From: Pseudomonadota bacterium
GTDB taxonomy: Bacteria > Pseudomonadota > Alphaproteobacteria > Rhizobiales > Rhizobiaceae
Assembly (NCBI GenBank): GCA_023404095.1
Contig: JAEYDD010000075.1
Coordinates: forward strand, 310,001 to 374,000
Direction of reading: 5' to 3'
DNA length: 64,000 nt
This document shows positions 33,625-42,264 of this stretch, piece by piece. The translations under genes were made by a program, and so were the position numbers. Under the pieces are notes generated by a model that was not told the DNA's origin, ran no database searches, and saw only the letters and a program-made list of their open reading frames with translations. The number at the start of each line of letters is the position of its first letter. Position 1 is the stretch's first letter.

Positions 33625-34116
33625 GTGTCGTTGACCGATTTCTTCATCCGCAAGCCCGAGTTCGAGATCTTCCCGATCGAATCGGGGGATCGCGGTGTTC
33701 TGGCAGGTCTGCACAAGGCACGGTTCGCGCGCGCCTGGAGTGACGGCGAGTTTCACGCGCTGTTGTCGCAGGACACCGTCTTTGGCTTCGTGGCCTGGCA
33801 AATGAACGCGTCGGGGCGGCCCGCCGGCGGTTTCGTGCTGGCGCGTGCGGCAGCGGGCGAGGCCGAAATCCTCACCATTGGCGTCGATTCGCGCTTCGAG
33901 CGATCCGGACTTGGCTGGCGTCTGATGCAGGCGGCCTTGCGCGAGGCCCGCATGCGTGGCGCGGACGAGATTTTCCTGGAAGTTGACCAGGGCAATCTTG
34001 CAGCGCTTCGGCTTTACGAAAAGCTCGGCTTTGCCAAGGTGGGCGAGCGCAAGGCCTACTATGAGACTGTCGGCGGACGGTCCACGGCGCTTGTCATGCG
34101 GCGCGATCTTCGCTAG
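33625..34116 (+). CDS. rimI: Ribosomal protein S18 alanine N-acetyltransferase (RimI-like GNAT)
   Basis: A 163-residue GNAT acetyltransferase. The acetyl-CoA loop is ILTIGVDSRFERSGLGWRLMQAALREAR (R/Q-x-x-G-x-G/A pattern) and the end reads EVDQGNLAALRLYEKLGFAKVGERKAYYE, the RimI-type C-terminal signature. It modifies the N-terminal alanine of S18 in E. coli; specificity here is inferred. The start is a GTG at 33625, five bases after tsaB, so the pair is cotranscribed. Confidence 0.9.
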   Translation: MSLTDFFIRKPEFEIFPIESGDRGVLAGLHKARFARAWSDGEFHALLSQDTVFGFVAWQMNASGRPAGGFVLARAAAGEAEILTIGVDSRFERSGLGWRLMQAALREARMRGADEIFLEVDQGNLAALRLYEKLGFAKVGERKAYYETVGGRSTALVMRRDLR

Positions 34117-34180
34117 TCCCGGTGCATGGGATACGCATCGGTGCGTTCCCACGCATGCGAGACAAGGGAGCCGGCGCGAA

Positions 34181-34609
34181 ATGGGGCAGGTCGAAAAAAC
34201 GCTGGAAGAGCTTTGCGTCGAGCGCGGCATGCGCATGACCGAGCAGCGCCGCGTGATCGCCCGCGTGCTGGAGAGTTCCGCCGACCATCCGGATGTCGAG
34301 GAGCTGTACCGTCGCTCCGCCGAGGTCGATCCGCGCATCTCCATTTCGACGGTCTATCGCACGGTGAAGCTGTTCGAGGACGTCGGGATTATCGAGCGCC
34401 ACGATTTCCGCGATGGCCGCTCGCGGTACGAAACAGTCCCGGAAGAGCATCACGATCACCTGATCGACCTGAAAAGCGGCACGGTGATCGAATTCCACTC
34501 GCCCGAAATCGAAGCGTTGCAGGAGAAGATCGCCCGCGAACACGGGTTCAAGCTCGTCGATCACAGGCTCGAGCTCTATGGCATTCCGCTGAAGAAGGAA
34601 GACGAGTAG
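34181..34609 (+). CDS. fur: Fur-family metalloregulator (rhizobial Fur/Mur)
   Basis: A 142-residue Fur-family repressor. The winged helix is visible (RMTEQRRVIARVLESSADHPDVEELYRRSAEVDPRISISTVYRTVKLFEDVGIIERHDF). The metal site region reads VPEEHHDHLIDLKSGTVIEF and the C-terminal part HKLVDHRLELYGI-like. There is no CxxC pair, so it lacks the zinc site of classic Fur. In rhizobia this protein acts mainly as Mur, a manganese-responsive repressor of sitABCD and mntH, while Irr and RirA handle iron. It lies between rimI and olsA. Confidence 0.93.
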   Translation: MGQVEKTLEELCVERGMRMTEQRRVIARVLESSADHPDVEELYRRSAEVDPRISISTVYRTVKLFEDVGIIERHDFRDGRSRYETVPEEHHDHLIDLKSGTVIEFHSPEIEALQEKIAREHGFKLVDHRLELYGIPLKKEDE

Positions 34610-34646
34610 GTCGGCCGTCCGACGGCCGCCTGCTCGCAGGTTCCGC

Positions 34647-35444
34647 TTGATAGCCAAGGTCCGCGTCGCGATCGTGCTGCTCGGTCTGGCGGGGGTCACG
34701 CTGGTCCTGTTGCCGGCGCAGCTGGTCGGCCTATGCCTTGACTTGAAGCTTCGCCGCCGCATCCCGCGGCTCTGGCATCGCGCCGCCTGTCGCCTCCTCG
34801 GCCTGAAGGTGCGCGTGCACGGCACGCTGGAAAAGCGCCGGCCGCTGATGCTGGCGGTCAATCACGCGTCCTGGAAGGACATTCTTGTGCTCGGCTCGGT
34901 CGCCGACGTCGTCTACATCGCGAAATCCGAGGTGCGGGACTGGCCGGTCTTTGGCATCCTCGCCCGCCTGCAGGCGACGATATTCGTCGAGCGCGAGGAG
35001 AAGCGGAAGACGGGCGAGCAAGTGGGGGAGATCGCGACGCGGATGGCCGCCGGCGAGATCGTCGTGCTCTTTCCGGAGGGGACGACCTCGGATGGCAACA
35101 GGCTGCTACAGGTCAAGACCTCGCTTTTTGGTGCCGCTGCGAGTGCGGCAGCACAGGTGCCGGGCGGGATCGTTCACGTGCAGCCCGTCTCCATTGCCTA
35201 TACCGGCATCCACGGCATGCCGATGGGGCGTTACCACCGGCCGATTGCCGCATGGCCCGGCGACATCGAGATGCTGCCGCACCTGCTTGGCATCCTTCGC
35301 GAAGGCGCCTTCGAGGTTGATGTCGATTTCGGCGAGATGATCCCCTACGATGTGGGCGGCAACCGCAAGGCGCTGAGCCGCGAGGTCGAGACGCGCATTC
35401 GCACGATGCTGGGCGACCGCCTGCGCGGGCGAAGGATAGATTGA
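34647..35444 (+). CDS. olsA: 1-acyl-sn-glycerol-3-phosphate acyltransferase-family enzyme (OlsA)
   Basis: A 265-residue membrane-associated PlsC-family acyltransferase. An N-terminal hydrophobic helix (residues 7-30) is followed by the catalytic motif VNHASWKDILVL (HxxxxD) and the acceptor motif FPEGTTSDGNR. In S. meliloti the gene at this place, between fur-side genes and miaB, is olsA, which adds the second fatty acid to lyso-ornithine lipid. PlsC would be the alternative, so the symbol rests on synteny. The start is a TTG at 34647 with a weak ribosome site. Confidence 0.87.
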   Translation: MIAKVRVAIVLLGLAGVTLVLLPAQLVGLCLDLKLRRRIPRLWHRAACRLLGLKVRVHGTLEKRRPLMLAVNHASWKDILVLGSVADVVYIAKSEVRDWPVFGILARLQATIFVEREEKRKTGEQVGEIATRMAAGEIVVLFPEGTTSDGNRLLQVKTSLFGAAASAAAQVPGGIVHVQPVSIAYTGIHGMPMGRYHRPIAAWPGDIEMLPHLLGILREGAFEVDVDFGEMIPYDVGGNRKALSREVETRIRTMLGDRLRGRRID

Positions 35445-35490
35445 GGGCACGGGGCTTCATTCCCGGGCCGTTTTCCACTAAAGAGCCGGC

Positions 35491-36891
35491 ATGAGCGAAC
35501 AGATTTCCACAAGCGAGACGTCAGGTCAGGCCGCTGCGGATGCGCGCAACACCCGCAAGGTGTTCGTGAAGACCTATGGCTGTCAGATGAACGTCTATGA
35601 CAGCGAGCGCATGACCGACGCGCTGTCGAAGGACGGGTACGAGGCGACCACCACTCTGGAAGACGCTGACCTCGTGCTCCTCAACACCTGTCATATCCGT
35701 GAGAAGGCGGCGGAGAAGGTCTATTCCGAGCTTGGTCGCCTGCGCGACATGAAGAAGGCGCGGGCCAAGGACGGGCGCGAGTTCGTCATCGGCGTCACCG
35801 GCTGCGTCGCCCAGGCGGAAGGCAGCGAAATCCTTCGCCGGGCCCCGGCGGTGGACCTCGTGATCGGACCGCAGACCTATCACCGCCTTCCCGACGCGCT
35901 GAAGCGCGCCAAGGCCGGCGAGCGCGTGGTCGACACCGATTATGCGATCGAGGACAAGTTCGAGCACCTTCCCGCACCGAAGAAGGCGCAGACCCGCGCC
36001 CGCGGCGTCGCGGCGTTCCTGACGGTGCAGGAGGGTTGCGACAAATTCTGCACCTTCTGCGTGGTGCCCTACACCCGCGGGTCCGAAGTCTCCCGGCCGC
36101 TGGCTCAGATCGTGGCCGAGGCCGAGCGTCTGGTCGACGCCGGCGTGCGCGAGATCACGCTGCTTGGTCAGAACGTGAATGCCTGGCACGGCGATGGCGC
36201 CGACGGCAGGGCGTTGGGGCTCGGCGCGCTGCTCGCCCGGCTTTCGCAGATCGAGGGTTTGGCGCGCATCCGCTACACCACCAGCCATCCGCGCGACATG
36301 GACGAGGCGCTGATTGCCGCTCATCGCGACCTGCCTAAGCTGATGCCCTATCTGCACCTGCCGGTGCAGTCCGGCTCCGACCGCATTCTGAAAGCGATGA
36401 ACCGGCGCCATACGGCCGCCGAATATGTCGCCCTGATCGAACGCATCCGCGCCGTGCAGCCCGATCTCGCCATCTCGGGGGACTTCATCGTCGGCTTCCC
36501 CGGCGAGACCGATCAGGATTTCGAGGACACGATGGAACTCGTGCGCAAGGTCGGCTATGCGCAGGCCTTTTCCTTCAAATACTCCATCCGGCCGGGCACG
36601 CCCGGCGCGGAGATGGACGGACACGTCCCGGAAGGTGTAAAGTCCGAGCGCCTTGAAAGGCTGCAGGCGCTGCTTTTCGAACAGCAGACGGCTTTCGCTG
36701 CAGGGTGTGTTGGCAAGGAGATCGAACTTCTGCTGGAAAAGCCGGGCCGCATGCCCGGTCAGTTGGTCGGACGATCTCCCTGGCTGCACCCTGTTAATGT
36801 TGATGCAAACGGCTCCGAAATCGGTGACATTATAAGAGTGCGAATCACCGGTGCCGGCCCGAACAGCCTTTTCGCCGAGGCGATTGGTTGA
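35491..36891 (+). CDS. miaB: tRNA-2-methylthio-N6-dimethylallyladenosine synthase MiaB
   Basis: A 466-residue radical SAM methylthiotransferase acting on i6A37 of tRNAs. The N-terminal UPF0004 domain provides three cluster cysteines (YGCQMN, LNTCHIREKA, TGCVAQ). The radical SAM cysteines are in GCDKFCTFCVVPYTRG (CxxxCxxC). The C-terminal TRAM domain is visible (GRSPWLHPVNVDANGSEIGDIIRVRITGAGPNSLFAEAI). Length is normal. It needs two 4Fe-4S clusters, one of which NfuA can help restore. Confidence 0.97.
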   Translation: MSEQISTSETSGQAAADARNTRKVFVKTYGCQMNVYDSERMTDALSKDGYEATTTLEDADLVLLNTCHIREKAAEKVYSELGRLRDMKKARAKDGREFVIGVTGCVAQAEGSEILRRAPAVDLVIGPQTYHRLPDALKRAKAGERVVDTDYAIEDKFEHLPAPKKAQTRARGVAAFLTVQEGCDKFCTFCVVPYTRGSEVSRPLAQIVAEAERLVDAGVREITLLGQNVNAWHGDGADGRALGLGALLARLSQIEGLARIRYTTSHPRDMDEALIAAHRDLPKLMPYLHLPVQSGSDRILKAMNRRHTAAEYVALIERIRAVQPDLAISGDFIVGFPGETDQDFEDTMELVRKVGYAQAFSFKYSIRPGTPGAEMDGHVPEGVKSERLERLQALLFEQQTAFAAGCVGKEIELLLEKPGRMPGQLVGRSPWLHPVNVDANGSEIGDIIRVRITGAGPNSLFAEAIG

Positions 36892-36919
36892 CGGGCGGCC
36901 AGCAAGGGAGCGTTGCCGC

Positions 36920-37975
36920 TTGAACGGACACGAATTGATGACGACATCGCCGCGCCAGTCGAAACCACCTGCGACAGACGCAAATCACTTCGTGCTCACC
37001 TTCGAAAACAACCGATACGCCAGCGAGCTGTTCGGCCAGTTCGACCAGAACCTGAAGCTTCTGGAGCAGCGGCTGCAGATCGATGCCCGCCCGCGCGGAA
37101 ATTCAGTGGCGATCACCGGCGACGTGGTGGCCACCAACCAGGCCCGCCGCGCGCTCGACTATCTCTACGGCCGTCTGCAAAGCGGCGGTTCGGTGGAGCT
37201 TTCCGACGTCGAGGGCGCGATCCGCATGGCCGTTGCCGCCGACGACCAGCTCCTGCTGCCGACCATGGAGCGCAAGGCCAAGCTGACCATGGCGCAGATC
37301 TCCACCCGCAAGAAGACGATTGCCGCGCGCACGCCGATGCAGGATGCCTACATCCGCGCGCTGGAGCGCTCCGAACTCGTTTTCGGCGTGGGGCCCGCCG
37401 GCACCGGCAAGACCTACCTCGCCGTCGCCTATGCCGCCCAGCTCCTGGAGCGCGGCGCGGTCGACCGCATCGTGCTGTCGCGGCCCGCCGTCGAGGCCGG
37501 CGAGCGGCTCGGCTTCCTGCCCGGCGACATGAAGGAGAAGGTGGATCCCTATCTGCGGCCGCTCTACGATGCGCTGTACGACATGATGCCGGGCGACAAG
37601 GTCGAGCGCGCGATTACCGCCGGCGTCATCGAGATTGCCCCGCTCGCCTTCATGCGCGGCCGGACGCTCGCGAACGCTGCCGTTATCCTCGACGAGGCCC
37701 AGAACACGACATCGATGCAGATGAAGATGTTTTTGACACGTCTTGGTGAGAACGGCCGCATGATCGTGACCGGCGACCCGAGCCAGATCGACCTGCCGCG
37801 GGGCATGAAGTCCGGCCTCGTGGAGGCGCTGCAGATTCTGCGCGGTGTCGAGGGCGTGTCGGTGGTGCGCTTCAAGGATGCCGACGTCGTGCGCCACCCG
37901 ATGGTGGCCCGCATTGTCCGCGCCTACGAATCCCAGACCGCCGTGCAGGACGAAAGCGAGCACATGGACCGCTGA
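36920..37975 (+). CDS. phoH: PhoH-family ATPase
   Basis: A 351-residue PhoH-like ATPase. A KH-like N-terminal region precedes Walker A GVGPAGTGKTYLAVAYAA. Then come VLSRPAVEAGERLGFLPGDMKEKVDPYLRPLYDAL and VILDEAQNTTSMQMKMFLTRLG (Walker B). The family is linked to YbeY and to RNA processing. Start: a TTG at 36920 has AAGGGAG nine bases upstream and is preferred over the ATG at 36938. It is followed by ybeY, the usual order phoH-ybeY-corC-lnt. Confidence 0.94.
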   Translation: MNGHELMTTSPRQSKPPATDANHFVLTFENNRYASELFGQFDQNLKLLEQRLQIDARPRGNSVAITGDVVATNQARRALDYLYGRLQSGGSVELSDVEGAIRMAVAADDQLLLPTMERKAKLTMAQISTRKKTIAARTPMQDAYIRALERSELVFGVGPAGTGKTYLAVAYAAQLLERGAVDRIVLSRPAVEAGERLGFLPGDMKEKVDPYLRPLYDALYDMMPGDKVERAITAGVIEIAPLAFMRGRTLANAAVILDEAQNTTSMQMKMFLTRLGENGRMIVTGDPSQIDLPRGMKSGLVEALQILRGVEGVSVVRFKDADVVRHPMVARIVRAYESQTAVQDESEHMDR

Positions 37976-37998
37976 GGCGGTCCATTGTCAACCGAGCG

Positions 37999-38502
37999 AT
38001 GACCGAAATCGAAATCCAGATCAGCGTCGAGGAAGGCCCCTGGCCCGACGAAGAGGCGCTTCTTTCCCTGAGCGAACGCGTCATTGGAACCGCGGCGCGA
38101 CATCTCGTGCGCGAACAGGGCCAGCCTTTTCCGGCAGCCCCGCCAGAGCTGTCGCTGGTCTTCACCGACGATTCCTCGATCCGCGCCATCAACGCGGAAT
38201 GGCGTGGACAGGACAAGCCCACCAATGTGCTGTCCTTTCCGGCCTTTCCGGTCGAACCTGGCGACATGCCCGGCCCGATGCTCGGCGATATCATCATGGC
38301 GCACGAGACGCTGGCGCGCGAAGCAGTCGAATTGGGCAAGCCGTTCGACGATCACCTGACGCATCTTTTGGTGCATGGATTTCTGCACCTCTTCGGTTAT
38401 GATCATATGGAAACCGACGAGGCCGAAGAAATGGAGGGGCTGGAGACTCGCATTTTGAGCGAGCTTGGCCTATCTGACCCCTACGGGGATGACCCGGTTT
38501 GA
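37999..38502 (+). CDS. ybeY: Endoribonuclease YbeY
   Basis: A 167-residue metal-dependent endoribonuclease involved in 16S rRNA 3'-end maturation and ribosome quality control. The zinc motif HGFLHLFGYDH (H-x3-H-x5-H) is intact, preceded by TNVLSFPAF and LGDIIMAHET. In S. meliloti YbeY (SMc01113) affects small RNA-dependent regulation and symbiosis. It lies between phoH and corC with short gaps. Confidence 0.97.
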   Translation: MTEIEIQISVEEGPWPDEEALLSLSERVIGTAARHLVREQGQPFPAAPPELSLVFTDDSSIRAINAEWRGQDKPTNVLSFPAFPVEPGDMPGPMLGDIIMAHETLAREAVELGKPFDDHLTHLLVHGFLHLFGYDHMETDEAEEMEGLETRILSELGLSDPYGDDPV

Positions 38503-38514
38503 CAGTTTGGAACG

Positions 38515-39672
38515 ATGAGCGATTTTAAATCACAGCCGCTTTCGGCTGAAGCGAATGAGGCTGATGCCTCGGAACAGGACGACGGGGGCAGTACGCCCAG
38601 GCCGGAGCCGCATGCGAATCCGGCAAGGAATCTCTGGTCGCGCGCGATGCGCTTCTTCAGAAGCCCCGACGCTACAAGCCTCCGCCATGATCTTGCCGAG
38701 GCGCTGAAGACCTCCGACCCCGAAGGCGATGCCGCCTTCTCGCCCGAAGAACGGGCGATGCTGCACAACATCCTCCGTTTTCGCGAGGTGCGGGTAGAGG
38801 ACGTCATGGTGCCGCGCGCCGACATCGAGGCCGTTGAGCAGGACGTCACCATCGGCGAACTGATGATGATCTTCGAGGAATCGGGGCATTCGCGAATGCC
38901 TGTCTATTACGACAGCCTCGATGATCCCCGCGGCATGGTGCATATCCGCGATCTCCTGGCCTACGTGACCAAGCAGGCGCGCAACAAGCGACGCAATGGG
39001 GCAAAGGCGGCAAGCGTTTCTCCGTCCGCCAAGGCGGGCGATAAGCCGATCAAGGCGCCGAAGGCGGAATTCGACCTCGCGCGCGTCGATCTCGGAAAGA
39101 CGGTGGCGGAGGCGGGTATCATCCGGCCGGTCCTCTTCGTTCCCCCATCGATGCTCGCCTCCGACCTGATGGGGCGCATGCAGGCGGCCCGCACGCAGAT
39201 GGCGCTTGTGATCGACGAGTATGGCGGCACCGACGGCCTTGCCTCGCTTGAGGACATCGTCGAGATGGTCGTCGGCAACATCGAGGACGAGCACGACGAC
39301 GACCAGGCGATGATCACGCGCGTTTCAGACGACGTGTTCATTGCCGATGCGCGCGCCGAGCTGGAAGAGATCGCCGGCACGATCGGCAGTGACTTCGACG
39401 TCCGCGAGCAGCTCGAGGACGTCGACACGCTGGGTGGGCTGATCTTCGGCTCGCTTGGCCGCATTCCTGTGCGCGGCGAGGTCGTCCAAGCCCTGCCGGG
39501 CTTCGAATTTCATGTGCTCGATGCCGATCCCAGGCGCGTCAAGCGGGTGCGCATCACTCGCAAGCGCCCCTCCGCGCCGCGACGTCGTCCGCAAAAGGCG
39601 GAGGGCGAGGCTCCTCCGGCGGCGCAGTACCCGATTCTGACCGAGAACGACGAGACGAAGGGAAACGCCTGA
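38515..39672 (+). CDS. CBS-domain hemolysin-like protein (CorC/TlyC family)
   Basis: A 385-residue cytoplasmic protein with two CBS domains and a CorC_HlyC transporter-associated domain. The acidic N-terminus is followed by RFREVRVEDVMVPRADI, the CorC/YbeX signature. Then MQAARTQMALVIDEYGGTDGLASLEDIVEMVVGNIEDEHD is the second CBS end. The C-terminal domain has AELEEIAGTIG and DVDTLGGLIFGSLGRIPVRGEVV. The tail is basic and disordered. No DUF21 membrane domain, so it is the soluble CorC/YbeX type. It may serve magnesium homeostasis or ribosome maturation with YbeY. Confidence 0.93.
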   Translation: MSDFKSQPLSAEANEADASEQDDGGSTPRPEPHANPARNLWSRAMRFFRSPDATSLRHDLAEALKTSDPEGDAAFSPEERAMLHNILRFREVRVEDVMVPRADIEAVEQDVTIGELMMIFEESGHSRMPVYYDSLDDPRGMVHIRDLLAYVTKQARNKRRNGAKAASVSPSAKAGDKPIKAPKAEFDLARVDLGKTVAEAGIIRPVLFVPPSMLASDLMGRMQAARTQMALVIDEYGGTDGLASLEDIVEMVVGNIEDEHDDDQAMITRVSDDVFIADARAELEEIAGTIGSDFDVREQLEDVDTLGGLIFGSLGRIPVRGEVVQALPGFEFHVLDADPRRVKRVRITRKRPSAPRRRPQKAEGEAPPAAQYPILTENDETKGNA

Positions 39673-39935
39673 GCGCCTCTCCCATGGCGGCGGCCGCGCC
39701 GGACTACATCCAGCCTGACATCGATGGGCATCGCGCTCCAATACATGTTTCTGCTGCGGTCGTGCCGCTCCCCGTTTGGCTGGGCGTGGTGATCCCTCGC
39801 GCCAAAGGTATGCAGGACGGTGCTTTATCGTCTCCGTGCTTGCCCACTTGCCAGTCTTCCTACGCCGCGCGACAAGCGGTGCGAGTTTTGGAAGATGTTC
39901 CGCGCTGATTCGCGGTCGAGTTCGAGAGGGACGGA

Positions 39936-41522
39936 ATGGGGCGACTGGCAGGCAGGGTGATGCTTTTGTCCGGCTGGACGCGTGCGCTGACGGCCTTCGT
40001 CGCGGGCCTTTTCGGAGTGTTGGCGCTGCAGCCTTACGGCTTCTTCGCAGCGCTGTTCGTCTCCTTCACGCTCCTGACCTGGCTGATCGACGGCGCAAGC
40101 GGGGATCCCGATGCCGGCTTCCTGCGTCGCCTGGCGCCAGCCTTTCGGATTGGGTGGTGTTTCGGTTTCGGCTATTTCGTCGGCAGCCTTTGGTGGCTCG
40201 GAAACGCGATGCTGGTCGATGCCGACGAGTATGCCTGGGCGGTGCCGTTGGCCGTGCTCGGCCTCCCTGCCTTCCTGGCGCTGTATTATGGCTTTGCGGC
40301 CGCGCTGGCGCGCCTGTTCTGGTCGGATGGCGTCGGGCGGCTGTTCATGCTGGCCGCGGCTTTTGGTATTGCCGAATGGCTTCGCTCGGTCCTGTTTACC
40401 GGGTTTCCCTGGAACGCGGTGGCCTATGGGGCCATGCCGATACCGCTGATGATGCAGCCGGTGCGCCCGATCGGCCTGCTCGGCATGAACGTCCTGGCGG
40501 TCTTTGTGTTTGCCGCTCCCGCTTTGTTGTGGACGGGGCGCGGCAAGCGGATCGGCCTATCGCTGGCCGCTTTCATCCTTGCATTGCAAGTGGGCTATGG
40601 CGTCTACGCTTTGCGGTTCATGCCCGACGCAGCCGACACCGGGGTGACCGTCAGGCTGGTGCAACCGTCGATCGACCAGGCGACGAAATGGGACGATGCC
40701 AATCGCACGGCGATTTTCGAGAAGCATCTCGCGCTCAGCGCAGCCCCCCCTTCAGGCGAGAGGCGGCCGGATATCATCGTCTGGCCGGAGACGTCCATAC
40801 CGTTCATCCTAACCGACAATCCCGATGCGCTCTCGCGCATCGCCGAGCTTCTCGACGACGATCAGGTGCTCATTGCCGGCGCCGTCAGGACGGAAGATGC
40901 CGGGGCCGGTCGGGAGCCACGCTACTACAATTCGATCTATGCGATCGACGGTAACGGCCAGATCCTCGGCGCCGCCGACAAGGTCCACCTCGTGCCGTTC
41001 GGCGAGTACTTGCCGTTCGAGGACCTGATGAATTCCTGGGGTGTCGCAGCAGTCGCATCGCTTCCAGGCGGCTTTTCGGCTGCGCGCTCGCATGAGGTGC
41101 TGAAGCTGCCTTCGGGGAAGTCGCTCTATCCGCTGATCTGCTACGAAGCGATCTTTCCCTACGAGATCGCAGCCGCAGCTTTCTCGACCGATGCGCTTCT
41201 GAATGTCACCAACGACGCATGGTTCGGCGACACGCCTGGGCCGAGGCAGCATTTTCACCAGGCGCAGGTCCGCGCGGTAGAGACCGGGTTGCCGCTTATC
41301 CGCGCCGCCAATACCGGGATCTCGGCGGTTGTGGACGCGAAGGGTCGTGTCGTATTAGGACTTCCTTATGATGCGAGCGGATTCGTTGATGCAACTATTC
41401 CGGGAAAAAGCATTGCGTTTCATGACAATATGTCACAAAACCTAAGGTTTTGGGTGTTAGTTGCAATCTTTTTTGGAGTAGGGGCTATTTCACGCAATGG
41501 TTTTATCCGGCGCGCGAATTGA
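39936..41522 (+). CDS. lnt: Apolipoprotein N-acyltransferase
   Basis: A 528-residue membrane enzyme that adds the third acyl chain to bacterial lipoproteins. Several helices in the first 210 residues precede the nitrilase-like periplasmic domain. Its catalytic triad is visible: Glu in IIVWPETSIPF, Lys in ADKVHLVPFGEYLP and Cys in YPLICYEAIFPYE. The ATG at 39936 has AGAGGGACGGA just upstream. The last 120 bases are notably AT-rich. With lspA at 15643 it completes two of three lipoprotein maturation steps. Confidence 0.97.
   Translation: MGRLAGRVMLLSGWTRALTAFVAGLFGVLALQPYGFFAALFVSFTLLTWLIDGASGDPDAGFLRRLAPAFRIGWCFGFGYFVGSLWWLGNAMLVDADEYAWAVPLAVLGLPAFLALYYGFAAALARLFWSDGVGRLFMLAAAFGIAEWLRSVLFTGFPWNAVAYGAMPIPLMMQPVRPIGLLGMNVLAVFVFAAPALLWTGRGKRIGLSLAAFILALQVGYGVYALRFMPDAADTGVTVRLVQPSIDQATKWDDANRTAIFEKHLALSAAPPSGERRPDIIVWPETSIPFILTDNPDALSRIAELLDDDQVLIAGAVRTEDAGAGREPRYYNSIYAIDGNGQILGAADKVHLVPFGEYLPFEDLMNSWGVAAVASLPGGFSAARSHEVLKLPSGKSLYPLICYEAIFPYEIAAAAFSTDALLNVTNDAWFGDTPGPRQHFHQAQVRAVETGLPLIRAANTGISAVVDAKGRVVLGLPYDASGFVDATIPGKSIAFHDNMSQNLRFWVLVAIFFGVGAISRNGFIRRAN
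41436..41452 (+). promoter_or_regulatory. 17-bp palindrome at the end of lnt
   Basis: CAAAACCT-A-AGGTTTTG forms a perfect odd-length palindrome within the AT-rich last part of lnt, about 220 bases before the XRE regulator start. It could be an operator for the regulator gene or part of its promoter. The AT-rich stretch runs on to about 41600 and includes a CCGAA/TTCGG hairpin near 41583. Confidence 0.4.
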
Positions 41523-41669
41523 CCGAAAACCCCTAAAATTGCATAGTGGCAGTTGCCGGCATCCTTGCCTACTATCAAAGTCCGAAGTATTTCGGTTGCA
41601 ACGTGACGTTAGTGCTTATGATTGATGCCGGGTAGCAAAAGCCATTGCGCGCGTTAGGACAAAGTAACG

Positions 41670-42086
41670 ATGGAAAACAAGAAGAAGCCGAACCCGATCG
41701 ACATCCATGTCGGTAGCCGGATCCGCCTTCGCCGAACCATGCTTGGTATGAGCCAGGAAAAATTGGGCGAAAATTTGGGGATCACCTTCCAGCAGATCCA
41801 GAAATACGAGAAAGGCACGAACCGCGTCGGCGCAAGCCGCCTGCAGAACATTTCCAGCATACTCAACGTGCCGGTTTCGTTCTTCTTCGAAGATGCCCCG
41901 GGCGAGAATGCCACCGGCCAGTCCGGCATGGCGGAAGCGTCCAGCTCAAATTACGTGGTCGATTTTCTCTCCTCGTCCGAGGGGCTGCAGTTGAACCGCG
42001 CCTTCGTCAAGATCGCCGATCCGAAGGTCCGCCGCAAGCTGGTGGATCTCGTCAAGGCGCTCGCCGCCGAGGCGGAAGTGGAATAG
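41670..42086 (+). CDS. XRE-family helix-turn-helix regulator
   Basis: A 138-residue regulator with an N-terminal HTH_XRE domain (IDIHVGSRIRLRRTMLGMSQEKLGENLGITFQQIQKYEKGTNRVGASRLQNISSIL). The sequence TFQQIQKYEKGTNRVGASRL is typical of a regulator widely conserved in alphaproteobacteria, related to PhrR of S. meliloti. The C-terminal half has a helical segment (NRAFVKIADPKVRRKLVDLVKALAAEAE). It lies between lnt and metK, as in S. meliloti. Target genes unknown. Confidence 0.92.
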   Translation: MENKKKPNPIDIHVGSRIRLRRTMLGMSQEKLGENLGITFQQIQKYEKGTNRVGASRLQNISSILNVPVSFFFEDAPGENATGQSGMAEASSSNYVVDFLSSSEGLQLNRAFVKIADPKVRRKLVDLVKALAAEAEVE

Positions 42087-42123
42087 CCACCTCGCCTTGC
42101 GTTGAAAATCTAGCGCAAGAAAG

Positions 42124-42150
42124 CGGCTCCTTTTGGAGCCGTTTTTCTTT
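42124..42150 (+). terminator. Rho-independent terminator after the XRE gene
   Basis: CGGCTCC (42124-42130) pairs with GGAGCCG (42135-42141) around TTTT, followed by TTTTTCTTTT. It separates the XRE gene from the metK promoter region. Confidence 0.9.
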
Positions 42151-42175
42151 TGTGCGGCGCAAAGGGGAATAATCA

Positions 42176-42197
42176 GACATAAAGATATGTTTATGTC
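42176..42197 (+). promoter_or_regulatory. CATAAAG-type palindromic operator upstream of metK
   Basis: GACATAAA (42176-42183) and TTTATGTC (42190-42197) flank GATATG, giving a 22-bp near-complete palindrome (GACATAAAGATATGTTTATG, then TC). It lies 68 bases before metK. It resembles the ATAAAGATATCTTTAT-type sites that I recall for the ArsR-family methionine-cycle repressor SahR in alphaproteobacteria. The regulator name is an inference. Confidence 0.55.
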
Positions 42198-42264
42198 GTT
42201 CTGCGCTTGTTTTTCCGCTCTGAACTGACTAATACGGAAGCGTCTTCATTGAGGGGAATCCCGT

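Noticed and set aside
42151..42264. A SAM riboswitch upstream of metK
   Set aside because: The leader is short and AT-rich and lacks the pseudoknot-forming elements of SAM-II or SAM-V; the simple palindrome fits a protein operator better.
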